NCBI RefSeq assembly: GCF_014873875.1
Contig: NZ_JADBEM010000001.1
Span: 3,968,001 to 4,032,000, forward strand
From: Actinopolymorpha pittospori
Lineage (GTDB): Bacteria > Actinomycetota > Actinomycetes > Propionibacteriales > Actinopolymorphaceae
Direction of reading: 5' to 3'
DNA: 64,000 nt
In this document: positions 8,124 through 17,104 of the stretch, one piece after another
How the letters are laid out: each line of letters opens with the position of its first letter
Numbering within the stretch: the first letter of the stretch is position 1
Translations under genes and position numbers: made by a program
Notes under the pieces: generated by a model
Databases searched by the model: none
Seen by the model: only the letters and a program-made list of their open reading frames with translations
Told to the model about the DNA's origin: nothing

Positions 8124-10133
8124 ATGGTGAAGCCAGAGCTGGGACTCACCAGGCGACGTGTGCTCGCCGCGGCAGCGGCTGGTGCCGTCGCGGCGACCGT
8201 TCCTCACCCGGCCGAAGCGGACGACGGATCCGGCGGCAGCCCGCTCTCCGAGTCGCCTTCGGAGCCGACCCCGACACCGGCCTCGAAGGCGACCGCATCG
8301 CCTGCCCCGACGCCGGTCGTGACGAGCCTGGGCCCGGCGGTGTTCGGTGCGCCGATCGTCGGCGCGACCGTGGCCGGAAACAGCGCGTTCCTCATCATGC
8401 GTGGCCTCGAGCCGGCGACGCTCGCGGAGTACGACCTGAGCACCGGCCGGGTGGTCGTCAACCACGACCTGCCAACCGGTCTCGGGGGAGCTGTCGCGGT
8501 CGGTGGTGCGGTGTACGCGGGGATGTACGCCATCGCCGACATCCATCGACTCGATCGGGCGACCGGCCAGGTCGACCACCTCACTCGGCTCGGCAACGAG
8601 CAGTACGCGTTCGACCTGGCCGCGTCGCCGGCTGGGCTGATCTACGCGGGAACCTACCCGGGCGGCAAGGTCTACGAGATCGACCCGACCACCGGCGGCA
8701 CCCGTGATCTCGGCGAGGCTGTTCCGGGCTTGCGCTACGTGCGCTGTGTCGCGGTCGCCGGCGACGGCACGGTGTACGCGGGCACGGGGACCTCCGCCCG
8801 TCTGGTCACGATCGATCCGGCGACCGGGGCGGGGGCCCAGATCCTGCCGGCCGCCCTGCACGGTGAGTCCTTCGTCTACGACGTCGCGGTGAGCGACGAG
8901 CACATCGTCGCCGGCACTGAGCCGGGTGGCTTCCTGGCGGTCATCGACAGACGTGATCCCTCGCGCTTCCAGGTCGTCGCCACCGGGGGACGGACCATCG
9001 ACGCGATCACCATCGACGGCGAGACGGCGTACTTCACGGTCCGTCCGACTGGGACGCTGTACGCCTGCCGACTCGACACCGGCGAGCTCACCAGGCTCGC
9101 GACGCCGGTCGAAGGTCAGGAGACGCGCGGGGTCTTCGTCCGCGACGGCGTGGTGCACGGAGCGGCCGGCGCCGGAGTGTGGTGGACCCTCGCCGACGGG
9201 GCGGTGACGAGCGTCGACCTGGCCGACGTCGGCCTTCGTACGGCGCCCGAACCGCCCCAGTCCCTGTCCAGCGTCGACGGCGGCCGCGTGCTCGTTGGCG
9301 GCAACTTCGGTCTCCAGGTGCACGATCTGCTTCGGGGTGGCAGTCACCGGATCGCGGTGGACGGTGAGCCGAAGTCGATGGTGCCGGCACGTGGTCGGAC
9401 CTGCCTCGCGGTCTACCCAGGTGCGCTCGTCGAGACCTACGACCAGCGTGAGGACAGGGTGGCCCCGCTCGCCACGATCGGCGGCGAGTCCAACCGCCCG
9501 CGTGCGATGGTCACCGACCCGGCAGGTCGAGTCCTGCTGGTCGGAACGCGCAACCAGTACGGTCGGTCGGGCGGGGCGCTCGCCGTCGTCGACCCACGTA
9601 CCGGCCGGGTCGATCGCTACGATGATCTGGTCGCCGACCAGGCCGTCGCCGCGGTCGCGGTGGACGGGCGAACGGTGTACGCCGGAACCGAGATCACCGT
9701 GGACGGCGCGCTACCGATCGCCTCCGAGGCCTGCCTCGTGGGCTTCGACCTGACCAGGCGTCAGGTCGAGTGGACGTCGGCGCCGGTGTCCGGCGCGACC
9801 GGTTACGTGAGCCTCGTCCACCATGACGGACTGCTGTACGCCGTCACGGTGCAAGGTGTCCTTGTCGTCGTCGATCCGTCCACCCGCGACGTCGTCGGCT
9901 CCGCCCGGATCCCGACCGGGCGCCCCGGCTACCTGGGAGTTCGTTCCGGCGTGGTCTACGCGATCACCACCGATGCCCTGCTCCGCGTCGACCCGGACGC
10001 TGCGGTGACGCCGGTGGTGTCCGGTCTCGCGGCGGAGTGGTACAACGAGCCGCAGTTCGCGGTTGACGGGCAGACCGGCGACGTCTTCACGGTGCGCGAA
10101 CGGGATCTGGTTCGCATCCACATCCCGGACTGA
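8124..10133 (+). CDS. Tat-exported beta-propeller protein
   Basis: 669 aa from ATG 8124 with GGAGG 8 nt upstream. The N-terminus LTRRRVLAAAAAGAVAATV is a twin-arginine signal, followed by a Ser/Pro/Thr-rich linker (SESPSEPTPTPASKATASP). The rest is a run of about 40-residue units of the form VYAGT..G.L..IDP.TG.., characteristic of PQQ/YVTN or WD-type propellers, probably two of them. No catalytic motif is recognised, so a binding or scaffolding role outside the membrane is likely. It converges on the solute-binding protein gene at 10167. Confidence 0.85.
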   Translation: MVKPELGLTRRRVLAAAAAGAVAATVPHPAEADDGSGGSPLSESPSEPTPTPASKATASPAPTPVVTSLGPAVFGAPIVGATVAGNSAFLIMRGLEPATLAEYDLSTGRVVVNHDLPTGLGGAVAVGGAVYAGMYAIADIHRLDRATGQVDHLTRLGNEQYAFDLAASPAGLIYAGTYPGGKVYEIDPTTGGTRDLGEAVPGLRYVRCVAVAGDGTVYAGTGTSARLVTIDPATGAGAQILPAALHGESFVYDVAVSDEHIVAGTEPGGFLAVIDRRDPSRFQVVATGGRTIDAITIDGETAYFTVRPTGTLYACRLDTGELTRLATPVEGQETRGVFVRDGVVHGAAGAGVWWTLADGAVTSVDLADVGLRTAPEPPQSLSSVDGGRVLVGGNFGLQVHDLLRGGSHRIAVDGEPKSMVPARGRTCLAVYPGALVETYDQREDRVAPLATIGGESNRPRAMVTDPAGRVLLVGTRNQYGRSGGALAVVDPRTGRVDRYDDLVADQAVAAVAVDGRTVYAGTEITVDGALPIASEACLVGFDLTRRQVEWTSAPVSGATGYVSLVHHDGLLYAVTVQGVLVVVDPSTRDVVGSARIPTGRPGYLGVRSGVVYAITTDALLRVDPDAAVTPVVSGLAAEWYNEPQFAVDGQTGDVFTVRERDLVRIHIPD

Positions 10134-10166
10134 CGCGCGGCTAGGCCGTGATCCGCAGGACCCGAC

Positions 10167-12146
10167 CTAGCTCTGGATGAAGTACTGCTCCGGATGGCTC
10201 GGCCCAGGGGTCTGGATCGTGTAGGTGTCGATCATCTCGGCAGGCACGTTGTGAAAGTGGCTCTTGACGATGCCGTAGCCGTTCGCCTCGAGCCCGACGC
10301 CGATGATCTGGAACTGCTCCTTCGCGATGGCGAGGATCTCCTTGATGAGGGTGGCCTGCCGGTCCTGGTCTGTGGTGGCGAGGATCTGGTCGTAGAGAGC
10401 CATCTGCCGCCGGTTCGGCTCGAGCGGCTCCTCGCCGGACTTGCCGCGGGTGGCGTACCACTCCGCCCACCGGATGCCGTAGCGGGACCCGGTGGTCTGT
10501 GGGAAGAAGTAGAACGGCTCCAGGATGGTGGCGCGCATGTTGAATCCGCCCTGGTCGCCCTGCCAGATCACCACGTCGTGCTCGTTGGCCTCCACCCGTT
10601 CCACCCACAGGGCCCGACTGCGCGGCTGCGCCGAGGCGGTGATGCCGACGGCCTTCCAGTACGTCGTGAGCAGTTGCGCGGTGTCCGCCCACTCGGGGCG
10701 GAGTTCGGCACTGAACTCGAGGGAGAAGGCGATCGGCTTGCCATCAGGTCGCAGCCGTCGGCCGTTGCCGTCGCGCCGGGCGTAGCCGGCCTCGTCGAGG
10801 GTCCTGTTCGCGAGGCTGACGTCGTACTTCGTGTACTGGGTCGCCATCTCCTCGTCGAACAGTTCGGACTCCGGTCGGGGCGCGGCCTGCCAGGGCCGAC
10901 CCTGCTTCTGGAACGCGGTGTCGATGATCTCCTGCCGGTTGATGGCATGGGACAGCCCGATACGGAAGCTCTTGTTCTGGAAGATCTTCCGCAGCACGGG
11001 GTCCTTGTGCGTTTGGTTGAGCTGGATCAACGTGTGGTTCATCGAGCCCGAACGCAGGTTGAAGAAGTCGTAGTCACCCTGGGTACGCCCGCGTGCCAGG
11101 ACGGGCTTGTTGGTCAGGGAGTTGAAGTGCCGGCAGTGCATGTCGAAGTCGCCGGCGATGGCCTTGGTGACCATCACCTGGACGTCGCTGATCACCTCGA
11201 AGGAGACCTGGTCGATGTAGGGAAGCTGGCGCCCGTCCGGATCGACCTTCCAGTAGTACGGATTGCGTTCGGCGACCGCTCGGGTACCGCCGTTGGCGGG
11301 ACGGGTGAACTTCCAGGCGGACAGCACGGGAAGGTCGACGTTGAGCAGCGGGTCGGCCTTCGTGCCGAACAGCGCGGCCCAGTCCTCCAGCCGTTCCGCC
11401 TTGGCCTGTTCGGCCACGTCGGGGCTGTACTTCAGGTGGAACCGCTGCAGGTAGTGACGTGGGTACCCGATGAGGTACTGACCGAGGTCGGTGCACTGCC
11501 GCTGCAGGAAGAGTCCGTCCGGCCGGTCGAGCGCGATCCGTACCGTGAGATCGTCGACTCGCTCGGCGTGCCCCGGCCACGGTGCCACGGGGAAGAGTTC
11601 GGTGTTGTTGAGGACGTCGTTCTGTGCGAAGACGATGTCGTCCGCGGTGAAGGGCTTCCCGTCGGACCACTTGATGCCCTCGCGGAGGACGAAGGTGTAC
11701 TCCGTGCCGTCAGCGTTGGCCTCGAAGCGTCCCGCGAGGTTGGGAAGCATCTGCTTCCACTCGAGGTCCCAGCGCAGCAGATAGTCGTAGGAAAGGATCC
11801 GTCTGGCCCACGACGAGTCGGCGCTGCCCTGCAGGGCCGTGTGCCACTCCCCGCCGTACTGGCCGGCGCGATCGACGGGTTCGACGACGACTGGCTTTGC
11901 GGGCAGCCGATCCTTCAACGCGGGCAGCTTCCCGTTCTTGACCTGGCTGGCCAGCTTCGGCGACTCGACAGCGGCGGCGTCGGCACCGCCGCCAGCGCCG
12001 CCGTCACCGGTCTGGCCGCGGCCCTGCGGATCGGTGGAGAGGAGGTCGCAGCCGGGTACGCCAAGCGCGAGCAGTCCCAACGCGCCTCCCGCGCGGAGGA
12101 AGTTCTTACGCGAGATGCCGCGACCGTCCGCGTTCCGAGTTGCCAT
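10167..12146 (-). CDS. ABC transporter solute-binding lipoprotein, family 5, paralogue A
   Basis: 659 aa from ATG 12146 with CAGGAG upstream. Signal peptide with lipobox VPGC followed by DLLSTDP. The body has the family-5 features GQYGGEWHT, EYTFVLREGIKWSDGKPFTADDIVFA and KSFRIGLSHAINRQEII. These proteins capture peptides or oligosaccharides outside the cell for an ABC importer. No permease or ATPase gene is adjacent. It shares layout and many motifs with the proteins at 12423-14402 (divergent neighbour) and 49202-51205. Confidence 0.93.
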   Translation of the reverse strand: MATRNADGRGISRKNFLRAGGALGLLALGVPGCDLLSTDPQGRGQTGDGGAGGGADAAAVESPKLASQVKNGKLPALKDRLPAKPVVVEPVDRAGQYGGEWHTALQGSADSSWARRILSYDYLLRWDLEWKQMLPNLAGRFEANADGTEYTFVLREGIKWSDGKPFTADDIVFAQNDVLNNTELFPVAPWPGHAERVDDLTVRIALDRPDGLFLQRQCTDLGQYLIGYPRHYLQRFHLKYSPDVAEQAKAERLEDWAALFGTKADPLLNVDLPVLSAWKFTRPANGGTRAVAERNPYYWKVDPDGRQLPYIDQVSFEVISDVQVMVTKAIAGDFDMHCRHFNSLTNKPVLARGRTQGDYDFFNLRSGSMNHTLIQLNQTHKDPVLRKIFQNKSFRIGLSHAINRQEIIDTAFQKQGRPWQAAPRPESELFDEEMATQYTKYDVSLANRTLDEAGYARRDGNGRRLRPDGKPIAFSLEFSAELRPEWADTAQLLTTYWKAVGITASAQPRSRALWVERVEANEHDVVIWQGDQGGFNMRATILEPFYFFPQTTGSRYGIRWAEWYATRGKSGEEPLEPNRRQMALYDQILATTDQDRQATLIKEILAIAKEQFQIIGVGLEANGYGIVKSHFHNVPAEMIDTYTIQTPGPSHPEQYFIQS

Positions 12147-12272
12147 CGTGTCTCCTGACGGCTTCGCCAGTGGAGGATCCACGGTGACACTGGTGTGTGG
12201 AGGAGGTAAAGACAGCATCCGGTGCCGGCCAGCCTGACCGCGTGGGGAACCCGCCGTCCTGAACAACACGAC

Positions 12273-12351
12273 CGAACGTTCGACGACCACCTTTACCCAG
12301 ACGCTTGACATCCGGTCAGGTCCTGATGAGTCTGTGGCGATCCAACGTTGG
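12273..12351. promoter_or_regulatory. Two AACGTT-centred palindromes between divergent binding-protein genes
   Basis: CGAACGTTCG (12273-12282) and CCAACGTTGG (12342-12351) are perfect 10-bp palindromes with the same core, 69 bp apart. A TTGACA hexamer lies between them at 12305-12310. They may be operators for a shared regulator, but none is encoded next to them. Confidence 0.35.
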
Positions 12352-12422
12352 AATGGCGTCCTCTGCTGGTGCGCCTCGAACGAGACAAGGCCGTCGCGGC
12401 CGGATCATGGAGATGGATGTCC

Positions 12423-14402
12423 ATGGGAGACCAGAAACGGAACTTCTCGAGGCGCGATCTGTTCCGGTCCGCCGGCGGTGCGGTGCTCGCCACGACGTCG
12501 TTGGCAGGTTGCGACCTGCTGAGCACCGATCCGACGACCAACAAGAGCAATGGCCGACCGGCCGGAAAGAAGGGACTGGAGGCGCCGAGTCTTGCCGCTG
12601 CGGTGAAGGCGGGCACGTTGCCGGCACTCAAGGATCGGCTGCCCGCGCAGCCACTCATACTCAAACCCGCGCAGGAGATCGGCACGTACGGCGGCACCTG
12701 GCGGACGTTCATCCAGGGGATCGACGGGTCGTCGGTCTATGAGAACATCGGGTACGACGGCCTGGTGCGGTGGGCTCCTGACTTCTCCGGTGTGATTCCC
12801 AACGTCGTGTCGTGGGACGTCGGCGCCGACGGGCGTGAATACACGTTCCATCTGCGCAAGGGAATGAAGTGGTCCGACGGCAAACCCTTCACCGCGGACG
12901 ACATCGCGTTCGCCTACGTGGACGTCCTCAGTAACGACGAGCTCTTCCCGGTCTTTCCTGAGTGGCTCGCGCCGGGTGGGACGCCCGCACGCTTCGCCAA
13001 GGTGGACGAGGTCACCTGCACGTTCACCTTCGCGGAGCCTCACGCGTTCTTCCTGGAACGGCTCGCGAGCCCGGAAGGCAACATCCTCGCCGCGTCGCCC
13101 AAGCACTACCTGCAACGCTTCCACAAGAAGTACAACCCGGACGTCGCCACCCTGGTCAAGGAGGCGAAGGTCGCCGAGTGGATCCAGCTGTACTTCGGCA
13201 AGGGTGGCGACGGCACCTCGGGCCTCGCGATCTGGCAGAACCCGGAGCTGCCGGTCCTGCTGCCCTGGGTCGTCGTCACGCCGTTGACGAAGGACCGGCT
13301 GGTCGCCAAGCGCAATCCGTACTACTGGAAGATGGATCCCGACGGGAGTCAGCTGCCCTACCTCGACGAGGTGGTCATCGACATCGTCGCGAGTCCGGAG
13401 ACCGCGACGCTGCGGGTGAGCAACGGTGACTTCACCCTTCCCTCCACCGACGTGCTGATCCCCGCCAACAAGCCCATCTTCGCGCGCAACGCCGAGCAGG
13501 GTCGCTATCGGTTGATCGACCAGATGACCTCCGACATCAACAACGGGGTCGTCTGCCTCAACCTGACGCACAAGAACCGCGCGGTGCGCGAACTCTTCCA
13601 GAACAAGGACTTCCGGATCGGCCTCTCCTACGCCATCAACCGTGCCGAGCTCATCAAGGCGGTCCACCAGCGGCAGGGTGAGCCGTACCAGTCCGCGCCG
13701 CGACCGGAGTCGGACTGGTACGAGGAGACACTCGCCAAGCAGCACACGAAGTACGACGTCGCGGAGGCCAACCGCCGGCTCGACCGGGCCGGCCTGACCC
13801 GGCGCGACGCGGCTGGCTGGCGGCTGCGTCCGGACGGCAACCGGGTCGCGTTCACCGTCGAGCTTCCGACCGGCTTCGACCCCACCTACCCGGCGACCGC
13901 GGAACTGATCCAGACGTACTGGAAGGCGGTCGGCATCGAGATGCGGGTCCAGTCGCAGGGCGGCCCGCTGTTCTGGGAACGGCTCTTCGCCAACCAGTGC
14001 GACGCGGTCCTCTACAGCGCGGAGAACGGCCTGCGCGACGCCATCCTGGACCCGGGTTGGTTCTTTCCGGTGGGCGGGCGTTGCTACTACGCCCGTCTGT
14101 GGGCCGACTGGTACGCCAGCGGAGGCAAGACCGGCGAGGCTCCTCCGCCCGCGCCGCGCCGGCAGATGCAGTTGTACGACACGATCAAGACCACTGCGGA
14201 CGAGGCCGAGCGCAACCGTCTCTTCGCCGAGATCCTGCGCATCTCGCGCGAGGAGTTCTACACGATCGGGACGGTCCTCATCGCCGGCCGCTACTCCATC
14301 GTGCAGGACAACTTCCGCAACGTTCCCGAGCCGATTCCGGAGGGATCGCTGTATCCGGACCCGGCGCCGGTCGGCCCCGAGCAGTTCTACGTCAGGAGCT
14401 GA
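12423..14402 (+). CDS. ABC transporter solute-binding lipoprotein, family 5, paralogue B
   Basis: 659 aa from ATG 12423; an ATG two codons earlier (12417) is also possible, and GGAG at 12409 fits the later start better. The signal is twin-arginine with lipobox: FSRRDLFRSAGG, then LAGCDLLSTDP. Family-5 landmarks are GTYGGTWRTF, EYTFHLRKGMKWSDGKPF, NPYYWKMDPDGSQLPYLDEV and NKDFRIGLSYAINRAELIK. It is divergent from paralogue A. The next gene downstream is a membrane protein of unknown function rather than a transporter subunit. Confidence 0.93.
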   Translation: MGDQKRNFSRRDLFRSAGGAVLATTSLAGCDLLSTDPTTNKSNGRPAGKKGLEAPSLAAAVKAGTLPALKDRLPAQPLILKPAQEIGTYGGTWRTFIQGIDGSSVYENIGYDGLVRWAPDFSGVIPNVVSWDVGADGREYTFHLRKGMKWSDGKPFTADDIAFAYVDVLSNDELFPVFPEWLAPGGTPARFAKVDEVTCTFTFAEPHAFFLERLASPEGNILAASPKHYLQRFHKKYNPDVATLVKEAKVAEWIQLYFGKGGDGTSGLAIWQNPELPVLLPWVVVTPLTKDRLVAKRNPYYWKMDPDGSQLPYLDEVVIDIVASPETATLRVSNGDFTLPSTDVLIPANKPIFARNAEQGRYRLIDQMTSDINNGVVCLNLTHKNRAVRELFQNKDFRIGLSYAINRAELIKAVHQRQGEPYQSAPRPESDWYEETLAKQHTKYDVAEANRRLDRAGLTRRDAAGWRLRPDGNRVAFTVELPTGFDPTYPATAELIQTYWKAVGIEMRVQSQGGPLFWERLFANQCDAVLYSAENGLRDAILDPGWFFPVGGRCYYARLWADWYASGGKTGEAPPPAPRRQMQLYDTIKTTADEAERNRLFAEILRISREEFYTIGTVLIAGRYSIVQDNFRNVPEPIPEGSLYPDPAPVGPEQFYVRS

Positions 14403-14503
14403 GTCCGGCGTATGCCGATCGGCTGAGCGGAGCGGCGTTCGGGCGCACCGATCTCGGCCGTTCGGCAGATCTCGCCGTCCCCGCGATCCACGACGCTCGG
14501 GGT

Positions 14504-15478
14504 ATGACGCGCAGAGACGGTCAGTCGACGTGGTTGCCCCTTCTCGCGGCGGGCTGGGCCGCGGCGTACGGAGTGGTCCGGACCTGGTGGGCACTCGGTC
14601 ATGCGCCGCGCTTCGGCGACTATCCCGCGGAGTCGTTCGTCCCGGGCGCCTGGACTCCCGTCGTCCTTGCCGTGGCGGGAGTGGTCGCCGGCGCGCTCAT
14701 CGGCGCGGGGACGAGGCGGCAGTGGGGAGCCGGCGTCCGCTGGGCGCTCGCCGCTCTCGGCTGGTTCGCCGGTGCCGGACTGGTGCTGTACTCGTTCATG
14801 TTCGCGCTGAACGTCGCGGGCCTGCTCTTCGGTGAGGGCTTCGCCGGCGTCGGGCTGACGGCGCGGGGGAGTGGCGTGGTCGGTGGGATCCTCGTCGCGG
14901 CGGCCGCGGCCGCGGAGTTACGCCGCGCCAGGAACGGTTGCGCGCACTGCGGTCGCGTTCATGGGCGTACGCCGGAGCGGCGGAGCGATCCCTCGCCCGG
15001 GTGGGCGTACGTGGCGGCGTACCTCACCGTCGGGGGCTGCTTCGCGCGCGTCGGTGCCCAGGTGCTCCTCGGGTTCGAGGACTGGGACGCCACGTTCGTC
15101 GTCTTCGTCGTCGGGATGGTGCTCGCCGGTACGCTCCTGCCCCTCGCACTGGTGCACCGATGGGGGCGGATCTGGCCGCGGTGGGTCGTGCCGTTCGCCG
15201 GCCGCGCGGTGCCGCGCTGGGTCGTGCTCGTCCCGGCATGGTTCATGGGCGCGGGCCTGACCGGCTACTTCGGGATCGCCCGCGTCGGGTCGATGGTGGG
15301 GGACGGCCTCGGCGGCGCCTACCCGGTCTGGTGGGAACTCGCGGCGATCGGCGGCTACGTGGTCTGGGGGATCGGCCTGCTGGTCGCGTCGATGTCGTAC
15401 TTCGTCCTCACGAAACCAGCGTGCCCCGTTGGGCGAGGATCTCGTGTACCCGTGCCGCCGTCGCTCGTGGGTGGGTGA
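14504..15478 (+). CDS. Polytopic membrane protein of unknown function
   Basis: 324 aa from ATG 14504. Roughly seven to eight hydrophobic segments, for example WLPLLAAGWAAAYGVV, VVLAVAGVVAGALIGAG, ALAALGWFAGAGLVLYSFMF and VVFVVGMVLAGTLLPLALV, are separated by short basic loops. A cytoplasmic CAHCGR (CxxC) occurs mid-protein. No family recognised. The last 71 bp overlap the 3' end of the convergent hydrolase gene. Confidence 0.75.
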   Translation: MTRRDGQSTWLPLLAAGWAAAYGVVRTWWALGHAPRFGDYPAESFVPGAWTPVVLAVAGVVAGALIGAGTRRQWGAGVRWALAALGWFAGAGLVLYSFMFALNVAGLLFGEGFAGVGLTARGSGVVGGILVAAAAAAELRRARNGCAHCGRVHGRTPERRSDPSPGWAYVAAYLTVGGCFARVGAQVLLGFEDWDATFVVFVVGMVLAGTLLPLALVHRWGRIWPRWVVPFAGRAVPRWVVLVPAWFMGAGLTGYFGIARVGSMVGDGLGGAYPVWWELAAIGGYVVWGIGLLVASMSYFVLTKPACPVGRGSRVPVPPSLVGG

Positions 15479-16256
15479 GGAACCCGGCGTGTGATCCCGG
15501 GAAGTCGACGGCCGGCAGGTCCAGCGCCCGAGCGAGCGCGATCGCGCACTGGTGGCCCATGCCGTCCGGTGAGGTCGTACTGCACCCCGGAACTACCTTC
15601 GCCCGTTCCGCGGCGATCGCGTCCAGGTCGAGGAGGTGGCGATGTGACTGGGGCGCGTGGCTGCCCAGGAAGATCGGTGTGTTGTTCTCGTCGCGCTGCG
15701 AGGGCTCGGGCCTGGGCGCGTCCGGTTCCCACTCGTCGAACCTCATGCCGGCGAAGTCCTGGAACCTCGCCATGGCGAGGGCCGGACCCTGTTGCTCGAA
15801 GAGCGTGGCGACATCGGACAGGATCCGTTGGAGTTGCTCGCGTTCGGCGGCTGGAAGCACCTGGACGACGGGAGCTTCGTGCGCGATCAGGGTGCGTATC
15901 TGGTCGGGGTGTTTGGCCAGCAGGTCCAGCCCGATGAAGCCGCCGAAGCTGAATCCGAGGATGTGAGCCGCTTCGGAGGTCACCGTGCTCAGGAGGCGGT
16001 GCAGGTCGTCGGTGTGATCGGTCAGGTCGTACTCCGCGTCGGGATCGTCGAGCACGCTGCGGGACAACCCGCGCCGGTCGTAGGTGATCACGGTGTGCCG
16101 GTCCGTCAGGTGCGCGACGAGGCCGCTCGTGGCGTCGGCGTCACCGTCGCCGGCCGGCACCACCAGCAGGGGCGGACCGGCTCCCTGCAGGCGGTAGAAG
16201 AGGGTCGCGCCCGGGACGGTCAGGGTGTGTTCGGAACGTTCGGAGTGGGTGCTCAT
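15408..16256 (-). CDS. Alpha/beta-fold hydrolase
   Basis: 282 aa from ATG 16256. An alpha/beta hydrolase with oxyanion-loop region PPLLVVPAGDGDA, VITYDRRGLSRS, nucleophile elbow GFSFGG and a C-terminal His in PGSHAGF. The nearest general types are esterases and haloperoxidase-like hydrolases; the substrate is unknown. It is divergent from a TetR gene with two operator-like palindromes between them, so it is probably controlled by that regulator together with the exporter downstream of tetR. Confidence 0.87.
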   Translation of the reverse strand: MSTHSERSEHTLTVPGATLFYRLQGAGPPLLVVPAGDGDADATSGLVAHLTDRHTVITYDRRGLSRSVLDDPDAEYDLTDHTDDLHRLLSTVTSEAAHILGFSFGGFIGLDLLAKHPDQIRTLIAHEAPVVQVLPAAEREQLQRILSDVATLFEQQGPALAMARFQDFAGMRFDEWEPDAPRPEPSQRDENNTPIFLGSHAPQSHRHLLDLDAIAAERAKVVPGCSTTSPDGMGHQCAIALARALDLPAVDFPGSHAGFLTHPRATAARVHEILAQRGTLVS

Positions 16257-16320
16257 GCCGGGGCCCGTACTTCCGCAGTGACTGGCAACTCCACCGTAAC
16301 CCGGCCTGTCCCGACCCCCG

Positions 16321-16359
16321 GTAGACACTGTCTACGGAGCTGCGGTAGACAGTGTCTAT
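16321..16359. promoter_or_regulatory. Twin TetR-type operators
   Basis: GTAGACACTGTCTAC (16321-16335) is a perfect odd palindrome, and GTAGACAGTGTCTAT (16345-16359) is a near-perfect second copy; their centres are 24 bp apart. The second overlaps the GTG start of the tetR gene. Two evenly spaced copies of the same palindrome in a tetR/hydrolase divergent region are strong circumstantial evidence for autoregulation. Confidence 0.78.
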
Positions 16360-17104
16360 TGCCCCTTCCGTCCCACCAGAGGACTCCGCGCCGGGTGAGG
16401 AGTCTGCGCCGGCTGAGAGTCCAGCGCGCCCGGAAAGCTCCCTTCGCGAACGCCTGGTCGACGTCGGGGTGGACCTCGTGACGACCGAGGGGACCGCCTC
16501 GATCGGCCTCCGGGAGATCGCCCGCCGGGCGGGGGTCTCCCACGGGGCCCCACGCCGGTACTTCCCGACCCACCACGCCCTGCTCTCCGCGATCGCCCAT
16601 CGGGGGTTCGCCGACCTGCGGGAACGCTTCACGGTGGCGCTCGCCGGCGCGACCTCGGCGCGGGACCAGGTACGAGCGCTCGCGCGGGCCTACGTCGGCT
16701 ACGCCCTGGAGAACCGCGGCATGTTCGAGCTGATGTTCCGCCACGACCTGCTCGACAGCGAGAGGCACCCCTCCGACCGGCCGCGGCTTCGGGAGTCGAC
16801 GCTCCCGATGTTCGAGGTCACGGTCGGGCTCGTCGTCCGCTGCCGGGAGGAGCGGGACGCCACGACCGGCGCTGGCCCGAGGTCCCGCGACGCCGACGCC
16901 GACGACGACCCGCCGGCCGCCGTGAGCGCCGCCGCCCTGTGGGCCAACCTGCATGGCGTCGCCCAGCTGTGGAACTGGGGCAGCCTGCAACTCGCCCTTG
17001 ACGTGGGACCTGACGACGGTACGGCCGGGCGCGAGCCACTGGAGGAGCTCGACCAGATCATCGCGGCGGTGCTGGACGCCCACCTCGGCCGGGCGACCCG
17101 GTGA
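16352..17104 (+). CDS. TetR-family transcriptional regulator
   Basis: 250 aa from GTG 16352, a start inside the second operator that would give a leaderless or nearly leaderless message. After a Pro/Glu/Ser-rich N-terminal stretch, the HTH is RERLVDVGVDLVTTEG...GLREIARRAGVSHGAPRRYFPTHHALL. A C-terminal ligand domain follows. Its stop overlaps the start of the MFS gene (GTGA), so the two are co-transcribed; the pair is a standard ligand-induced efflux module. Confidence 0.88.
   Translation: MSIAPSVPPEDSAPGEESAPAESPARPESSLRERLVDVGVDLVTTEGTASIGLREIARRAGVSHGAPRRYFPTHHALLSAIAHRGFADLRERFTVALAGATSARDQVRALARAYVGYALENRGMFELMFRHDLLDSERHPSDRPRLRESTLPMFEVTVGLVVRCREERDATTGAGPRSRDADADDDPPAAVSAAALWANLHGVAQLWNWGSLQLALDVGPDDGTAGREPLEELDQIIAAVLDAHLGRATR

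Noticed and set aside
10194..12158. 654-codon open frame antisense to binding protein A
   Set aside because: High-GC shadow frame: low-complexity composition, no domain, and the opposite strand is a clear lipoprotein gene.
12405..14594. 729-codon open frame antisense to binding protein B
   Set aside because: Same reason; codon composition is Arg/Asp/Val-rich without any recognisable fold.
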